NCBI GenBank assembly: GCA_021846565.1
Contig: JAJZWS010000007.1
Location: forward strand, 1-64,000
Reading direction: 5' to 3'
Length of the DNA stretch: 64,000 nt
Origin: Bacillota bacterium
GTDB lineage: Bacteria > Bacillota > Sulfobacillia > Sulfobacillales > JAIMBI01
The position numbers and the translations under genes are program-made. The notes under the pieces are model-generated. The model did no database searches. It was not told the origin of the DNA and worked only from the letters and a program-made list of their open reading frames with translations. Positions 56,460 to 64,000 of this stretch are shown in pieces. The stretch's first letter is position 1, and every line of letters starts with the position of its first letter.

Positions 56460-57205
56460 TGGCCATGGGCAGCGACCAGCCCGACGTTTTAGACGGCTTG
56501 CAGCACCTCGGCTTTTCGGCCCTGGAGGCACGCATTTATGCGGCGTTGGCGATGACGAGCGCTATGGAGACCGGTTATGAGCTGGCCAAGCAACTGGGGG
56601 TGTCGCGGTCCAACGTGTACGCGGCGCTCGCTACGCTGGCACGCCGAGGAGCCGTCTGGCAGGAGCCCGGCCGGCCCGGCGTGCGCTATCGGGCGGTGCC
56701 GTTTACGACCCTGGCCGAGCGCGCGCGGCGCGAGTTGGAGGCACAGGTCGGGCGGGTGTCGTCGCGGCTGTACGCAGGGGAGGCCCGCACGGGCGTATGG
56801 ACCGGGCACGGCCTGCCCCTGTTTGTGGCGGAGGCGCGGCGACTGTGGCGCACCGCGCGGACGTCGCTCATGATCGGCGTGAGCCCCGTCCCCATTCGGG
56901 CGGTGCTTGACGATCCAGCGTGCACTGCGGATAGCGACCTGTCCGTCCGCATGGTGTGCTGGGCGGGCTGCGCTCCTCCGGGTTGCGGCATCTGTCCACC
57001 GGCGGCGGCGGCGACTGCGGCGCCGCCGGGACTGCATGGGACCGCGTGTGTGATTGCCGACCGCTCTCATGCCGTGGTGGCCTACGGGGCGGCGGATGAC
57101 CCCGCAGTCCTCACTACGGATGCCCTCCCGCTCGTGGCGGGGCTTTTGGCCTTGACCCAGGGCACGACGCCGGCGCTCGACGCGCCGGGGCAAGGCGGTT
57201 CTTGA
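56456..57205 (+). CDS. TrmB-family transcriptional regulator
   Basis: 249 residues. An N-terminal winged helix (GFSALEARIYAALAMTSAME, GYELAKQLGVSRSNVYAALA, LARRGAVW) matches TrmB. The C-terminal part contains a Cys/Pro-rich loop (WAGCAPPGCGICPP) with four Cys that could bind a metal or respond to redox. Coupled to folE by overlap and followed by fumC; targets unknown. Confidence 0.8.
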   Translation: MMAMGSDQPDVLDGLQHLGFSALEARIYAALAMTSAMETGYELAKQLGVSRSNVYAALATLARRGAVWQEPGRPGVRYRAVPFTTLAERARRELEAQVGRVSSRLYAGEARTGVWTGHGLPLFVAEARRLWRTARTSLMIGVSPVPIRAVLDDPACTADSDLSVRMVCWAGCAPPGCGICPPAAAATAAPPGLHGTACVIADRSHAVVAYGAADDPAVLTTDALPLVAGLLALTQGTTPALDAPGQGGS

Positions 57206-57291
57206 CGGCGTCTCGCGCTTGGAGTGGTATGGCAAGGTATCGGATGAGAAGACGTCGGCGCCTTTCGGGTGCTGAGGCAGGAGGCAGAGCC

Positions 57292-58695
57292 GTGGCAACA
57301 GGAGACAGCGAGGCCTTTCGTACGGAGCGCGACTCCATGGGTGAGATGCAGGTGCCCAAAGCGGCCTACTACGGGGCGCAGACCCAGCGCGCCGTGTTGA
57401 ACTTCCCCATCAGTGGGATTCGGTTTTCGCGGCCATTTATTCGGGCCCTCGGGCTGGTCAAGCAGGCCGCCGCGGACGTCAACCACGACCTGGGCCAGCT
57501 GGACGATCCCACGTGGCGCACCATCGCCACGGCAGCCGCGGAAGTTGTGGAGGGCCAGTGGGACGACCAGTTTGTCCTGGACATTTTTCAGACGGGCTCG
57601 GGCACCTCGACGAACATGAACGCCAACGAGGTGATTGCCCACCGGGCCGCCGAGCTGGCGACGGCAGGCTCTGCCCGTGTCCACCCCAATGACCACGTGA
57701 ACATGGGTCAGTCGTCCAACGATGCCATTCCGACTGCCATTCACGTGGCGGCGCTGGAGGCACTCCACCGGGACCTGCTCCCGGCTCTGGCAGGCCTCCA
57801 GGTTTCCCTGGAGCAGAAGGCCCAAGAGTTTGACCCCATCGTCAAGATTGGTCGCACGCATCTGCAGGACGCGACGCCGATTCGACTGGGCCAGGAGTTT
57901 TCCGGGTACGCCAGCCAGGTGGCGCATGGAGTGCGCCGCCTCCAGCAGGCGAGCCACGACGTGGAAGAGCTAGCCATCGGGGGCACCGCGGTGGGCACCG
58001 GCATCAACACGCACCCGGAATTTGGGGCCCGCATGGCGGCGCGGCTCTCGACCCTAACCGGACTCCCGTTCCGAGAGGCGGAAAACCACTTTGAGGCGCA
58101 GGCGGCCAAGGACGCGGCGGTGCAGCTGTCGGGCACGTTGAAGACGCTGGCCGTGAGCCTGATGAAAATTGCCAACGACATTCGCCTGTTGGGATCGGGA
58201 CCCCGGTGCGGCATCGGGGAGCTCGTTATTCCTGAGACCCAGCCGGGGTCCAGCATCATGCCGGGCAAGGTCAACCCCGTCATCGCCGAGTCCGTCATGA
58301 TGGTGGCCGCCCAGGTCATGGGCAACGATGTGGCCATCACGATTGCTGGGGAGCGCGGCAACTTTGAGCTGAACGTCATGATGCCGGTGCTGGCGCACAA
58401 CCTGCTGTCGTCCATCCAGCTGTTGGCGGCCTCGGCCGAAAACTTTGACCGTCGCCTGGTGCAGGGATTGGCCGCCGACCGGTCGCGGGCCGAGGGCCTG
58501 GTGGAGCAGAGCCTCGCGATGGTGACGGCGCTGGCGCCGGTGATTGGGTACGACCGGGCCGCCGAGATTGCGAAAACCTCACACAAGACGGGCCGCACGG
58601 TGCGCGAGCTGGTGCTGGAGCAACAAGTCCTGCCGGCCGATGAGGTGGAGCGCCTGCTGGACCCCTGGAGTCAAACCACCCCCGGGCGAGGCTAG
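57292..58695 (+). CDS. fumC: Class II fumarase
   Basis: Iron-free fumarate hydratase of the TCA cycle. 467 residues with GSGTSTNMNANEV, NMGQSSNDAIPTAIHV, KIGRTHLQDATPIRLGQEF and the superfamily signature GSSIMPGKVNP. GTG 57292 follows AGGAGGCAGAGCC. The SS loop and THLQDATP are those of fumarase rather than aspartase. Confidence 0.93.
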   Translation: MATGDSEAFRTERDSMGEMQVPKAAYYGAQTQRAVLNFPISGIRFSRPFIRALGLVKQAAADVNHDLGQLDDPTWRTIATAAAEVVEGQWDDQFVLDIFQTGSGTSTNMNANEVIAHRAAELATAGSARVHPNDHVNMGQSSNDAIPTAIHVAALEALHRDLLPALAGLQVSLEQKAQEFDPIVKIGRTHLQDATPIRLGQEFSGYASQVAHGVRRLQQASHDVEELAIGGTAVGTGINTHPEFGARMAARLSTLTGLPFREAENHFEAQAAKDAAVQLSGTLKTLAVSLMKIANDIRLLGSGPRCGIGELVIPETQPGSSIMPGKVNPVIAESVMMVAAQVMGNDVAITIAGERGNFELNVMMPVLAHNLLSSIQLLAASAENFDRRLVQGLAADRSRAEGLVEQSLAMVTALAPVIGYDRAAEIAKTSHKTGRTVRELVLEQQVLPADEVERLLDPWSQTTPGRG

Positions 58696-58697
58696 TC

Positions 58698-59498
58698 GTG
58701 CGTGTTCAGGCGTGGGACGCCGCGGGCGTCCATGGCCTTAGGCAGTTCGGATCCCACGGCGCGACGATGGCCCCTATCGGCGGCGGGCCGCTGACGGGGC
58801 TGTCGGTAAATTTTGTGCGACTGGAGGCGGGGGGGCGGCTTGCGCGCCACGCCGCCTCCAGTCGCCAGTGGCTCCTGGTCGTGTCGGGCACCGGGGAGGC
58901 CCTTGGCGCCGACGGTGAGCCCGTCGACATTGGGGCCGGGATGCTCGTGTCGTGGCAGACCGGGGAGATGCACGAAACCCGAACGGCCGCTGGCCTCACG
59001 GGACTCATTCTGGAGGGTGACGCCTGGCGGCCGCTTGCTCCGTGGCGCTGGCTCGCGGCCGGCGAGTCGCGGGAATCCTGGGAGTGCCTCCTGCGCGAGG
59101 CCGATGAGGACGAGAGGCATCGGGAGTCTTACCGCGACCGGGGACGCATGCTGGTTCGCCGGGACTGGGATGGTGAGCCGGTGGTGGAGGCGCTGTGGGC
59201 CGACACGCCCGACGGGCCGGAGCTGCTGAGTGTGGCGGTCGTGGCGAGCCTGAGGGGCCAGGGCCTGGGAAGCGAGGCACTGCACCGCGTGGCGCGCGAC
59301 GTGGCGTCGCACGGCCGCAGCACGCTGGCCGTGGCCACGACGCCCGACGGGCTCGGCTTCTATCTCCGACTGGGCTTTCGCCCCCTCGCCGTGCGGCGCG
59401 ATGAGTTCGCGGCCGGGACGGTGGTGGAGCGCGGCGTCGTGATTCGGGATCAGGTGGTGCTGCGGGCGTCGCTGCCGCTGATGGGTGCGGATCCGTAA
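58698..59498 (+). CDS. Cupin-GNAT fusion protein
   Basis: 266 residues. The first 120 form a small cupin (LEAGGRLARHAASSRQWLLV, GEPVDIGAGMLVSWQTGEMH); the rest is a GNAT acetyltransferase with the acetyl-CoA loop VASLRGQGLGSEALHRVARD and a late GFYLRLGFRP. GTG start 2 bases after fumC. Cupins can bind a small ligand, so the protein may sense or hold a substrate for acetylation. The pair of domains in one chain is unusual to me. Confidence 0.75.
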   Translation: MRVQAWDAAGVHGLRQFGSHGATMAPIGGGPLTGLSVNFVRLEAGGRLARHAASSRQWLLVVSGTGEALGADGEPVDIGAGMLVSWQTGEMHETRTAAGLTGLILEGDAWRPLAPWRWLAAGESRESWECLLREADEDERHRESYRDRGRMLVRRDWDGEPVVEALWADTPDGPELLSVAVVASLRGQGLGSEALHRVARDVASHGRSTLAVATTPDGLGFYLRLGFRPLAVRRDEFAAGTVVERGVVIRDQVVLRASLPLMGADP

Positions 59499-59511
59499 TC
59501 GAGCGGCGGCG

Positions 59512-59919
59512 CTAGGGATACTGGAACACGGCCTGGGCAAATTTGCGCAGATCGGACAGGTGGACGTCCAACACGTCGCGCAGCAGGCTCACGTCGATGT
59601 CCTGGTAATTGTGGACACACAGGTTGCGAAAGCCCACCATCGCCTTGAGGTTGGTGGCCAGCGCACGGTCCACTACGCCGTGTGCGGCCACGAGGTCAAA
59701 CGCATCGCGGCTGTTGGCGGGCAGACCCCACCGTCGGTCGCTCACGACGTGCATCGCCAAATCAATGGCGGCTTCGCAGGCGCGCTGCACGTTCAGCACG
59801 ACGGAGTCCTGACGGCGGATGTCCTCCAGGTTTTCGGGGTCGCTGGCATACTCTTCAGCCACACGGGCCAGACAACGCCCGATCACCTGCGCCTTGCCGA
59901 GAACGACGTCGTCGGTCAA
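59512..59919 (-). CDS. hepT: HepT-like toxin (HEPN fold)
   Basis: 135 residues. The HEPN RNase motif is RNLCVHNY, exactly R-X4-H-X-Y, where the Tyr is the residue AMPylated by the antitoxin. TTG 59919 overlaps the mntA stop (TTGA) and follows GAGAAGGGAG. It would cleave RNA when free. Confidence 0.88.
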   Translation of the reverse strand: MTDDVVLGKAQVIGRCLARVAEEYASDPENLEDIRRQDSVVLNVQRACEAAIDLAMHVVSDRRWGLPANSRDAFDLVAAHGVVDRALATNLKAMVGFRNLCVHNYQDIDVSLLRDVLDVHLSDLRKFAQAVFQYP

Positions 59920-60341
59920 AACGGGCTCCCTTCTCTCTGCATGCGCTCTAAGATGGGGGCGCGCTCTTCGTTCAACAGCGCGTAGGACTTCAGGGCCCGC
60001 ATTTCGAACCAGGCCACGGGCGACGCGTCGCGCACCCAGAGGCGGCTGCCCCGCGAGACGACGAGCGCCTGAAGCACGGTACTGGCCCGCCGCAGATCCA
60101 CGAGGTCCACGTCGCGTCGCACCAGGTTGGCCAACTGCGCCGTGAGGGCCCACCGCTGCGCCGGGGTTATAGGGTCTGGCACCAGGACAGCCAAGTCGAC
60201 GTCGCTGTCGGGGCGCAGACGACCCTCGTCCGCCGACCCAAACAGGTACACGGCGTCCGGCGACAGCGCGTGCACCAGGGCATCCACCACCAGCGCCCGG
60301 ACGTCTGCCGGCAGCGTCAACTCTCCGGAGGTCCTGTGCAT
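59916..60341 (-). CDS. mntA: MntA-like nucleotidyltransferase antitoxin
   Basis: 141 residues with the minimal nucleotidyltransferase signature GSADEGRLRPDSDVD, which fits GSX10DXD. Members AMPylate the Tyr of HepT to silence it. ATG 60341 is 8 bases after AGGAGG; the GTG at 60347 is too close to the site. Confidence 0.88.
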   Translation of the reverse strand: MHRTSGELTLPADVRALVVDALVHALSPDAVYLFGSADEGRLRPDSDVDLAVLVPDPITPAQRWALTAQLANLVRRDVDLVDLRRASTVLQALVVSRGSRLWVRDASPVAWFEMRALKSYALLNEERAPILERMQREGSPF

Positions 60342-60545
60342 GCCCACTGCCTCCTGTTGTCCCCTGGGACACGACCACGTGCATCGGGCCGTGGTCGAGG
60401 ATTGGCCCCAAGTCTAAGGAAATCCTGGATAGACGTCAACGCGTGACGCGCATCCCCGGTGGCCGCCCAATGAGCGTCGCCGCAAATTTATGGGTGCTGA
60501 AACAAAACCGTCCCGAAGGCAGTCTGTCAGGCGGAGGCTTCGGAT

Positions 60546-61061
60546 GTGAGCATGTCGGTGGACGCAGGGGGCGGGACGACGATAGAAGCGGGGGATGGGT
60601 CCCTCCGGCGGGACGACATGCTGTCGACCTGGATGGCCCGATGGGGAGATCGCCTGGTGCGCTATGCGCACTTTCTGATCAATGACCCGGACATGGCCCA
60701 AGACATTGCGCAGGAAGCGTTTCTCCGCCTCTATGTGCACATGGGGCGCACGGGGGAGGAACCCCGGGTGGCGTGGCTGTTCACCGTCGCGAAAAACCTG
60801 GCGCACGATGCCCGGCGCCGCACGAGGCCATCAGCACCGGTGGCCGACCTCCCCGATCCGAACGCCGACCGCGGGCTCTTGGCCGCCACCGTGCGCGACG
60901 CGCTGGACCGGCTGAAGCCAGAAGACCGGGAGTGCCTTTATCTCTTTTATTACGCGGAACTGCCCACCGACGCCATCGCGGCCCATTTGAAACTGCCGGC
61001 CGCCACCGTCCGCACTCGGCTGAGGCGGGCGCGGCAACGACTTCTGGCCGCCTGGAATTGA
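60546..61061 (+). CDS. ECF-type RNA polymerase sigma factor
   Basis: 171 residues: region 2 (ARWGDRLVRYAHFLINDPDM, AQDIAQEAFLRLYVHM) and region 4 (LKPEDRECLYLFYYAELPTD, LPAATVRTRLRRARQRLL). GTG 60546 is 8 bases after GGAGG; ATG 60552 is possible. The N-terminal 25 residues are Gly-rich and extra. It is followed by a membrane protein in the place of an anti-sigma factor. Confidence 0.9.
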   Translation: MSMSVDAGGGTTIEAGDGSLRRDDMLSTWMARWGDRLVRYAHFLINDPDMAQDIAQEAFLRLYVHMGRTGEEPRVAWLFTVAKNLAHDARRRTRPSAPVADLPDPNADRGLLAATVRDALDRLKPEDRECLYLFYYAELPTDAIAAHLKLPAATVRTRLRRARQRLLAAWN

Positions 61062-61095
61062 AGCATCCGCAGGAGAAGAATCAGGAGGACGCATG

Positions 61096-62406
61096 ATGCC
61101 GCATGATGATCCCGAAACCTGGCGCGTCGACTTGAAGCAGAGCGGCTTGCCGCACGAGGTGCCCCTCACCTTTGACCACGAGCGGTGGACGCGCGACACC
61201 GTGATTCGGGCGGAAACGGCGCTCCGCCGGGGCTCCCGCCCTCGGCGTTGGCCGTACGGGGTGTTGGCCACCGCGGCGGCGGCGGCGGTCGTGGCCCTCT
61301 CCATTGTCGGGCATCCCGCTGCCCAACGCCCACCGACGACCCAAGCCATGCCCGTCTGGGACGGCAGCGGCCCGCTCTCTCAGCTGGACATGGTCACTCC
61401 CAAGGTCGGGTGGGCGACGTCTTGGCGGTCGCCGTCCTGGGTGATGTACACGTCCACCGGGTTGAGCGGCTTCCATCCGGTGGTGCAGGTCCGGCCCCGC
61501 ACCGACGCCACGACATGGACGCCCGTCGGAACCACCAGCCTCGTGGTGACCGCCAGTGCGCCGGGAACGGGCATGGTCCAAGTGCTGCGCATCAGCGGAA
61601 CCGGGCGGCCCGTCATCCGGACCGATGTGGCCCCGCCCGGAGCGGCCGGACAGTTTGTTGAGGGCTGGACATCGTGGACCTCTTCTCAGCAAGGCGTGTT
61701 GTACGTGGTGACCAACGTGGCCCACGGCCGTCGGACGTGGGTCTACCGGACGCAGTCCGGGGGGCGGCAGTGGCAGGCGCAGACGTTGGCGGCCAGCCAT
61801 CTGCCCCACCCAAGCGTGGAGGGCGTCATGACCGGGCACGTGTTGCTGGTAGAATCCGGCGGTCGGCTGTATCGATCGACCGATTGGGGTCACGTTTTTT
61901 CGCGCGCCGCACTGCCAGCGCCGCCTGGGTGGACGGGTGTGTGGTCGCTGCCGTCGGCAACCCTGCTGCGACCGCTCGGAACCGGAACTATGGGTGTGCT
62001 TTTGGTGTCCGCCCATCACAACGCGTATGTGTACTCGACCGGCGATGCTGGGGCGGCCTGGCGGTTTCAGGCGACGCTGCCAAACGCCAGGTCACTGGAG
62101 GTCACCACGTGGGGTTCGCACAATCTCTGGGTGTATTCCGTGGCGACGGGGGCCATCTGGGTGTCCACGGACCGAGGCGTCACGTGGCGATCGCTGGGCG
62201 TGCCCAAGACGTTTGGGCGCCTCGTCACGCAGTGGTCACTCACCAATGTGCAGTTTGCCAGCGCCACCACGGGGTACGCGGGGTGGCAACGGCATGAGGT
62301 CGTGGGCAGCCAAGCGGGTACGGCCTTTTATGAAACCGTGGATGGCGGAGTAGAATGGTTCCCGGTACGCCGGTTTGACGAAGCGACCGCGCCCGTCAAA
62401 CCGTAA
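61096..62406 (+). CDS. Membrane-anchored BNR propeller, putative anti-sigma partner
   Basis: 436 residues: a cytoplasmic head of about 55 residues (ERWTRDTVIRAETALRRGSR), one membrane helix (YGVLATAAAAAVVALSIVG) and an outside domain of Asp-box repeats (LYRSTDWGHVFSRA, VYSTGDAGAAWRFQ, IWVSTDRGVTWRSL, ETVDGGVEWFPV). The head lacks the HxxxCxxC zinc motif of common anti-sigma factors. Position 35 bases after the ECF gene and this topology suggest it senses an outside signal and controls the sigma factor. This is inference. Confidence 0.75.
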   Translation: MPHDDPETWRVDLKQSGLPHEVPLTFDHERWTRDTVIRAETALRRGSRPRRWPYGVLATAAAAAVVALSIVGHPAAQRPPTTQAMPVWDGSGPLSQLDMVTPKVGWATSWRSPSWVMYTSTGLSGFHPVVQVRPRTDATTWTPVGTTSLVVTASAPGTGMVQVLRISGTGRPVIRTDVAPPGAAGQFVEGWTSWTSSQQGVLYVVTNVAHGRRTWVYRTQSGGRQWQAQTLAASHLPHPSVEGVMTGHVLLVESGGRLYRSTDWGHVFSRAALPAPPGWTGVWSLPSATLLRPLGTGTMGVLLVSAHHNAYVYSTGDAGAAWRFQATLPNARSLEVTTWGSHNLWVYSVATGAIWVSTDRGVTWRSLGVPKTFGRLVTQWSLTNVQFASATTGYAGWQRHEVVGSQAGTAFYETVDGGVEWFPVRRFDEATAPVKP

Positions 62407-62491
62407 GGAGCGGCGCAAGCTCCGTGTGCCCAGAGACCCAGGGTTGTTGCCGATAGCGAACACCTGTGCTAAATTCGTGCAGGGTGGTCTG

Positions 62492-63364
62492 GTGCCGCGC
62501 GAGATTCGCGAGGTTTTGGTGAAAACGGCATTGAACCGGGTGGCGGGCATGCCGTTCGAATGGTCCTTAAACCCGTATCGCGGATGCCAGCATGCCTGCG
62601 TGTATTGCTACGCGCGCGCGACCCACCGGTTTTTGGACCTCGGGGCGGGTGACGACTTCAGCGAAATCCTGATGGTGAAAACCAACCTGCCGCAGCTTTT
62701 GGACCACGAGCTGGCCCGCCGGCGCTGGCGCCCAACGCGGGTGGCGGTGGGGACGGCCACGGACCCGTATCAGCCCATCGAGGGGCGCTGGCGGATCACG
62801 CAGCAATGCCTCGAAGTGCTGCACCGCCATCGCGTGCCCGTTGAGGTCATCACCAAGGGCACGCTCATTCGCCGCGACGTGGCCCTGTTGCGACGCATGA
62901 CAGCGGCTGCGGGGGTGACGGTGTGCGTCAGTGTGCCCACCGTGGATGAGACTATCTGGCGAGAGACCGAGCCGGGCACCCCGGCGCCGCGGCACCGCCT
63001 GGCGAACGTCCGTACGCTGGTGGCGGCGGGCATCCGGGCAGGCGTGCTCATGGCGCCCATTCTTCCGGGGCTGACAGACGACCCGGTACATCTGCGGCAG
63101 GCCCTGCAGGCGGCTCGGGATCACGGGGCGGCTTTCATCCATGCCGACGTCGCGCGCCTGTCGGCCGAGGTGCGTCCGGTATTCACCGCGTATTTATCCG
63201 AGCGACACCCTCAGTTGCTAGCCGACTATGCGCGGTGGTACCGGGGCGCCGCCGGGCTTGCCCCAGGGCATCTGCGGCAGCATGTGGCCACCGTTGTGCC
63301 TAAAGGAACGGAGCGGGCGCGGCCGGACAGTCCACCGGCTGTCCAACTGACGTTTGACTGGTGA
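62492..63364 (+). CDS. Radical SAM protein of the SplB-like (Rv2578c) family
   Basis: 290 residues. The 4Fe-4S motif is CQHACVYC (Cys32, Cys36, Cys39), in the SPL-family CX3CX2C spacing, preceded by FEWSLNPYRGCQHACVYC. GTATDPYQPIEGRW and LMAPILPGLTD are family motifs. True spore photoproduct lyase needs a further Cys near the C-terminus; none is visible there, so this is the relative of unknown function. GTG 62492 gives family length; a TTG at 62375 would overlap the previous gene. Confidence 0.82.
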   Translation: MPREIREVLVKTALNRVAGMPFEWSLNPYRGCQHACVYCYARATHRFLDLGAGDDFSEILMVKTNLPQLLDHELARRRWRPTRVAVGTATDPYQPIEGRWRITQQCLEVLHRHRVPVEVITKGTLIRRDVALLRRMTAAAGVTVCVSVPTVDETIWRETEPGTPAPRHRLANVRTLVAAGIRAGVLMAPILPGLTDDPVHLRQALQAARDHGAAFIHADVARLSAEVRPVFTAYLSERHPQLLADYARWYRGAAGLAPGHLRQHVATVVPKGTERARPDSPPAVQLTFDW

Positions 63365-63411
63365 CCGCGCGCGACGGCAGGATGTTCCGTCGGCTTGCAC
63401 CTCGCCTCGGT

Positions 63412-63427
63412 GTGATACATGTATCAC
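63412..63427. promoter_or_regulatory. 16-bp palindrome before the antitoxin gene
   Basis: GTGATACATGTATCAC is a perfect palindrome ending at the base before the antitoxin ATG. It is the likely operator for autoregulation by the antitoxin or the complex. Confidence 0.7.
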
Positions 63428-63703
63428 ATGAACACCGTGGGAGTGCGAGAACTGAGGCACCATGCCACCCAGCTCCTTCATCGCGTGCAAGCGGGCGAGC
63501 CCATCGAAATCACCCTGCAGGGCCGGCCCATCGCCGTACTGGCGCCGCTCGCGGCCGGGGATGCTTGGGAGCGGCTGGCCTCCACGGGCGACTTGGCGTT
63601 GGCCGAGCGTCCCGGCGACCCGTTGCCCGAGCCCCTGCCGCTGGGTCCTGGCGAACGGCCCCTGTCAGGGATCCTTGAGGACTTGCGCCGCCATGAGCGG
63701 TGA
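63428..63703 (+). CDS. Phd/YefM-family antitoxin
   Basis: 91 residues: MNTVGVRELRHHATQLLHRV then GEPIEITLQGRPIAVLAPL, the standard Phd DNA-binding fold, with an acidic, Pro-rich C-terminal tail that would wrap the toxin. ATG 63428 lies right after the palindrome; ATG 63419 would be inside it. Overlaps the toxin gene by 11 bases. Confidence 0.88.
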   Translation: MNTVGVRELRHHATQLLHRVQAGEPIEITLQGRPIAVLAPLAAGDAWERLASTGDLALAERPGDPLPEPLPLGPGERPLSGILEDLRRHER

Positions 63704-64000
63704 CCGCGCGACGTATCTTGACTCGTCCGCGCTGGTCAAGCTCATCGTGGCGGAGCCCGAGACGGTCGCCCTTCGTGCCTATCTGCGCGGGCGCCAACGC
63801 CTGGTATCCAGCGCGTTGGCTCGCATCGAGGTGGCCCGGGCGGGGGCGGGGGGCGGGAGCGCGATGCTGGCCAAGGCGCATGAGCTGTTCCGCCAGGTGG
63901 CCGTGCTGAGAATAGGCGACGGGGTGCTCAACACCGCAGGGAGTCTGCCACCGGCGACGCTGCGCAGTCTCGACGCGATTCATCTGGCCACGGCAAGCCT
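63693..64000 (+). CDS. PIN-domain toxin (VapC-like), cut by window end
   Basis: The first 102 codons are present: ATYLDSSALVKLIVAEPETV with the first catalytic Asp, SSALARIEVARA with the second acidic residue, and SLDAIHLATASL with the third Asp. It would be a tRNA- or rRNA-cleaving nuclease held by the Phd protein. Confidence 0.88.
   Translation, partial: MSGDRATYLDSSALVKLIVAEPETVALRAYLRGRQRLVSSALARIEVARAGAGGGSAMLAKAHELFRQVAVLRIGDGVLNTAGSLPPATLRSLDAIHLATAS

Noticed and set aside
62375-62491. Longer start (TTG) for the radical SAM gene
   Set aside because: It would overlap the preceding gene by 32 bases and add a basic tail not typical of the family; kept as an alternative only.

Overview
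The window is a high-GC chromosome segment from an endospore-forming Gram-positive bacterium. The sporulation regulator SpoIIID, a SpoIIQ-like LytM protein, the arginine phosphatase YwlE, an S-box (SAM-I) riboswitch before metK and long-form HPF all point to Firmicutes. Gene order echoes the Bacillus arrangement: rpmE-prfA-prmC-ywlC-ywlE-rpiB-upp-atp operon, then spoIIQ/spoIIID, and separately hpf-secA-prfB. A sedolisin (S53) protease and a glutamate decarboxylase would suit an acidic habitat. I infer a deep, high-GC lineage near Sulfobacillus/Thermaerobacter. No rRNA, tRNA, CRISPR array or intact insertion sequence was seen.

Layout. 0.4-2.6 kb: secreted lytic transglycosylase and a decayed PIN toxin. 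2.6-16.4 kb: translation and housekeeping genes followed by a complete F1Fo ATP synthase operon with its own strong promoter. 16.4-20.3 kb: a two-gene reverse-strand unit (one glycosyltransferase, one unknown), then about 1.9 kb of heavily frameshifted coding remnants. 20.3-25.1 kb: a 1058-residue BNR propeller protein and the spoIIQ/spoIIID pair. 25.2-31.4 kb: three tandem HtrA-type proteases divergent from an OmpR-type two-component system, with a repeat-containing operator between them. 31.5-34.1 kb: BNR protein, MoaD-like ubiquitin-fold protein (frameshifted) and MoeB-rhodanese. 34.1-40.9 kb: DUF2325 protein, orphan RHH protein, SAM riboswitch-metK, hpf and an HD-GYP protein. 41-46.3 kb: secA, prfB with its programmed frameshift, a DUF2993 protein and a YitT protein. 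46.6-54.4 kb: sedolisin, ABC-2 exporter, gadB, MFS transporter and ribokinase. 54.5-64 kb: an AhpE-like peroxiredoxin with an in-frame UGA at the peroxidatic cysteine, folE, a TrmB-like regulator, fumC, a cupin-GNAT fusion, a MntA-HepT toxin-antitoxin pair, an ECF sigma factor with a BNR-bearing membrane partner, a radical SAM protein of the spore-photoproduct-lyase type, and a Phd/PIN toxin-antitoxin pair cut by the window end.

The strongest novelties are: (1) the probable selenocysteine peroxiredoxin; (2) the BNR / MoaD / E1-rhodanese cluster, which looks like an uncharacterised sulfur-carrier or protein-conjugation unit; (3) the triple HtrA locus with a CssRS-like regulator; and (4) an ECF sigma factor paired with a membrane-anchored propeller in place of a zinc anti-sigma factor. 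Several genes carry single-base frameshifts (31.5-32.9 kb, 18.5-19.9 kb, 2.1-2.6 kb). These could be true decay or, for a draft or metagenome assembly, indel errors.
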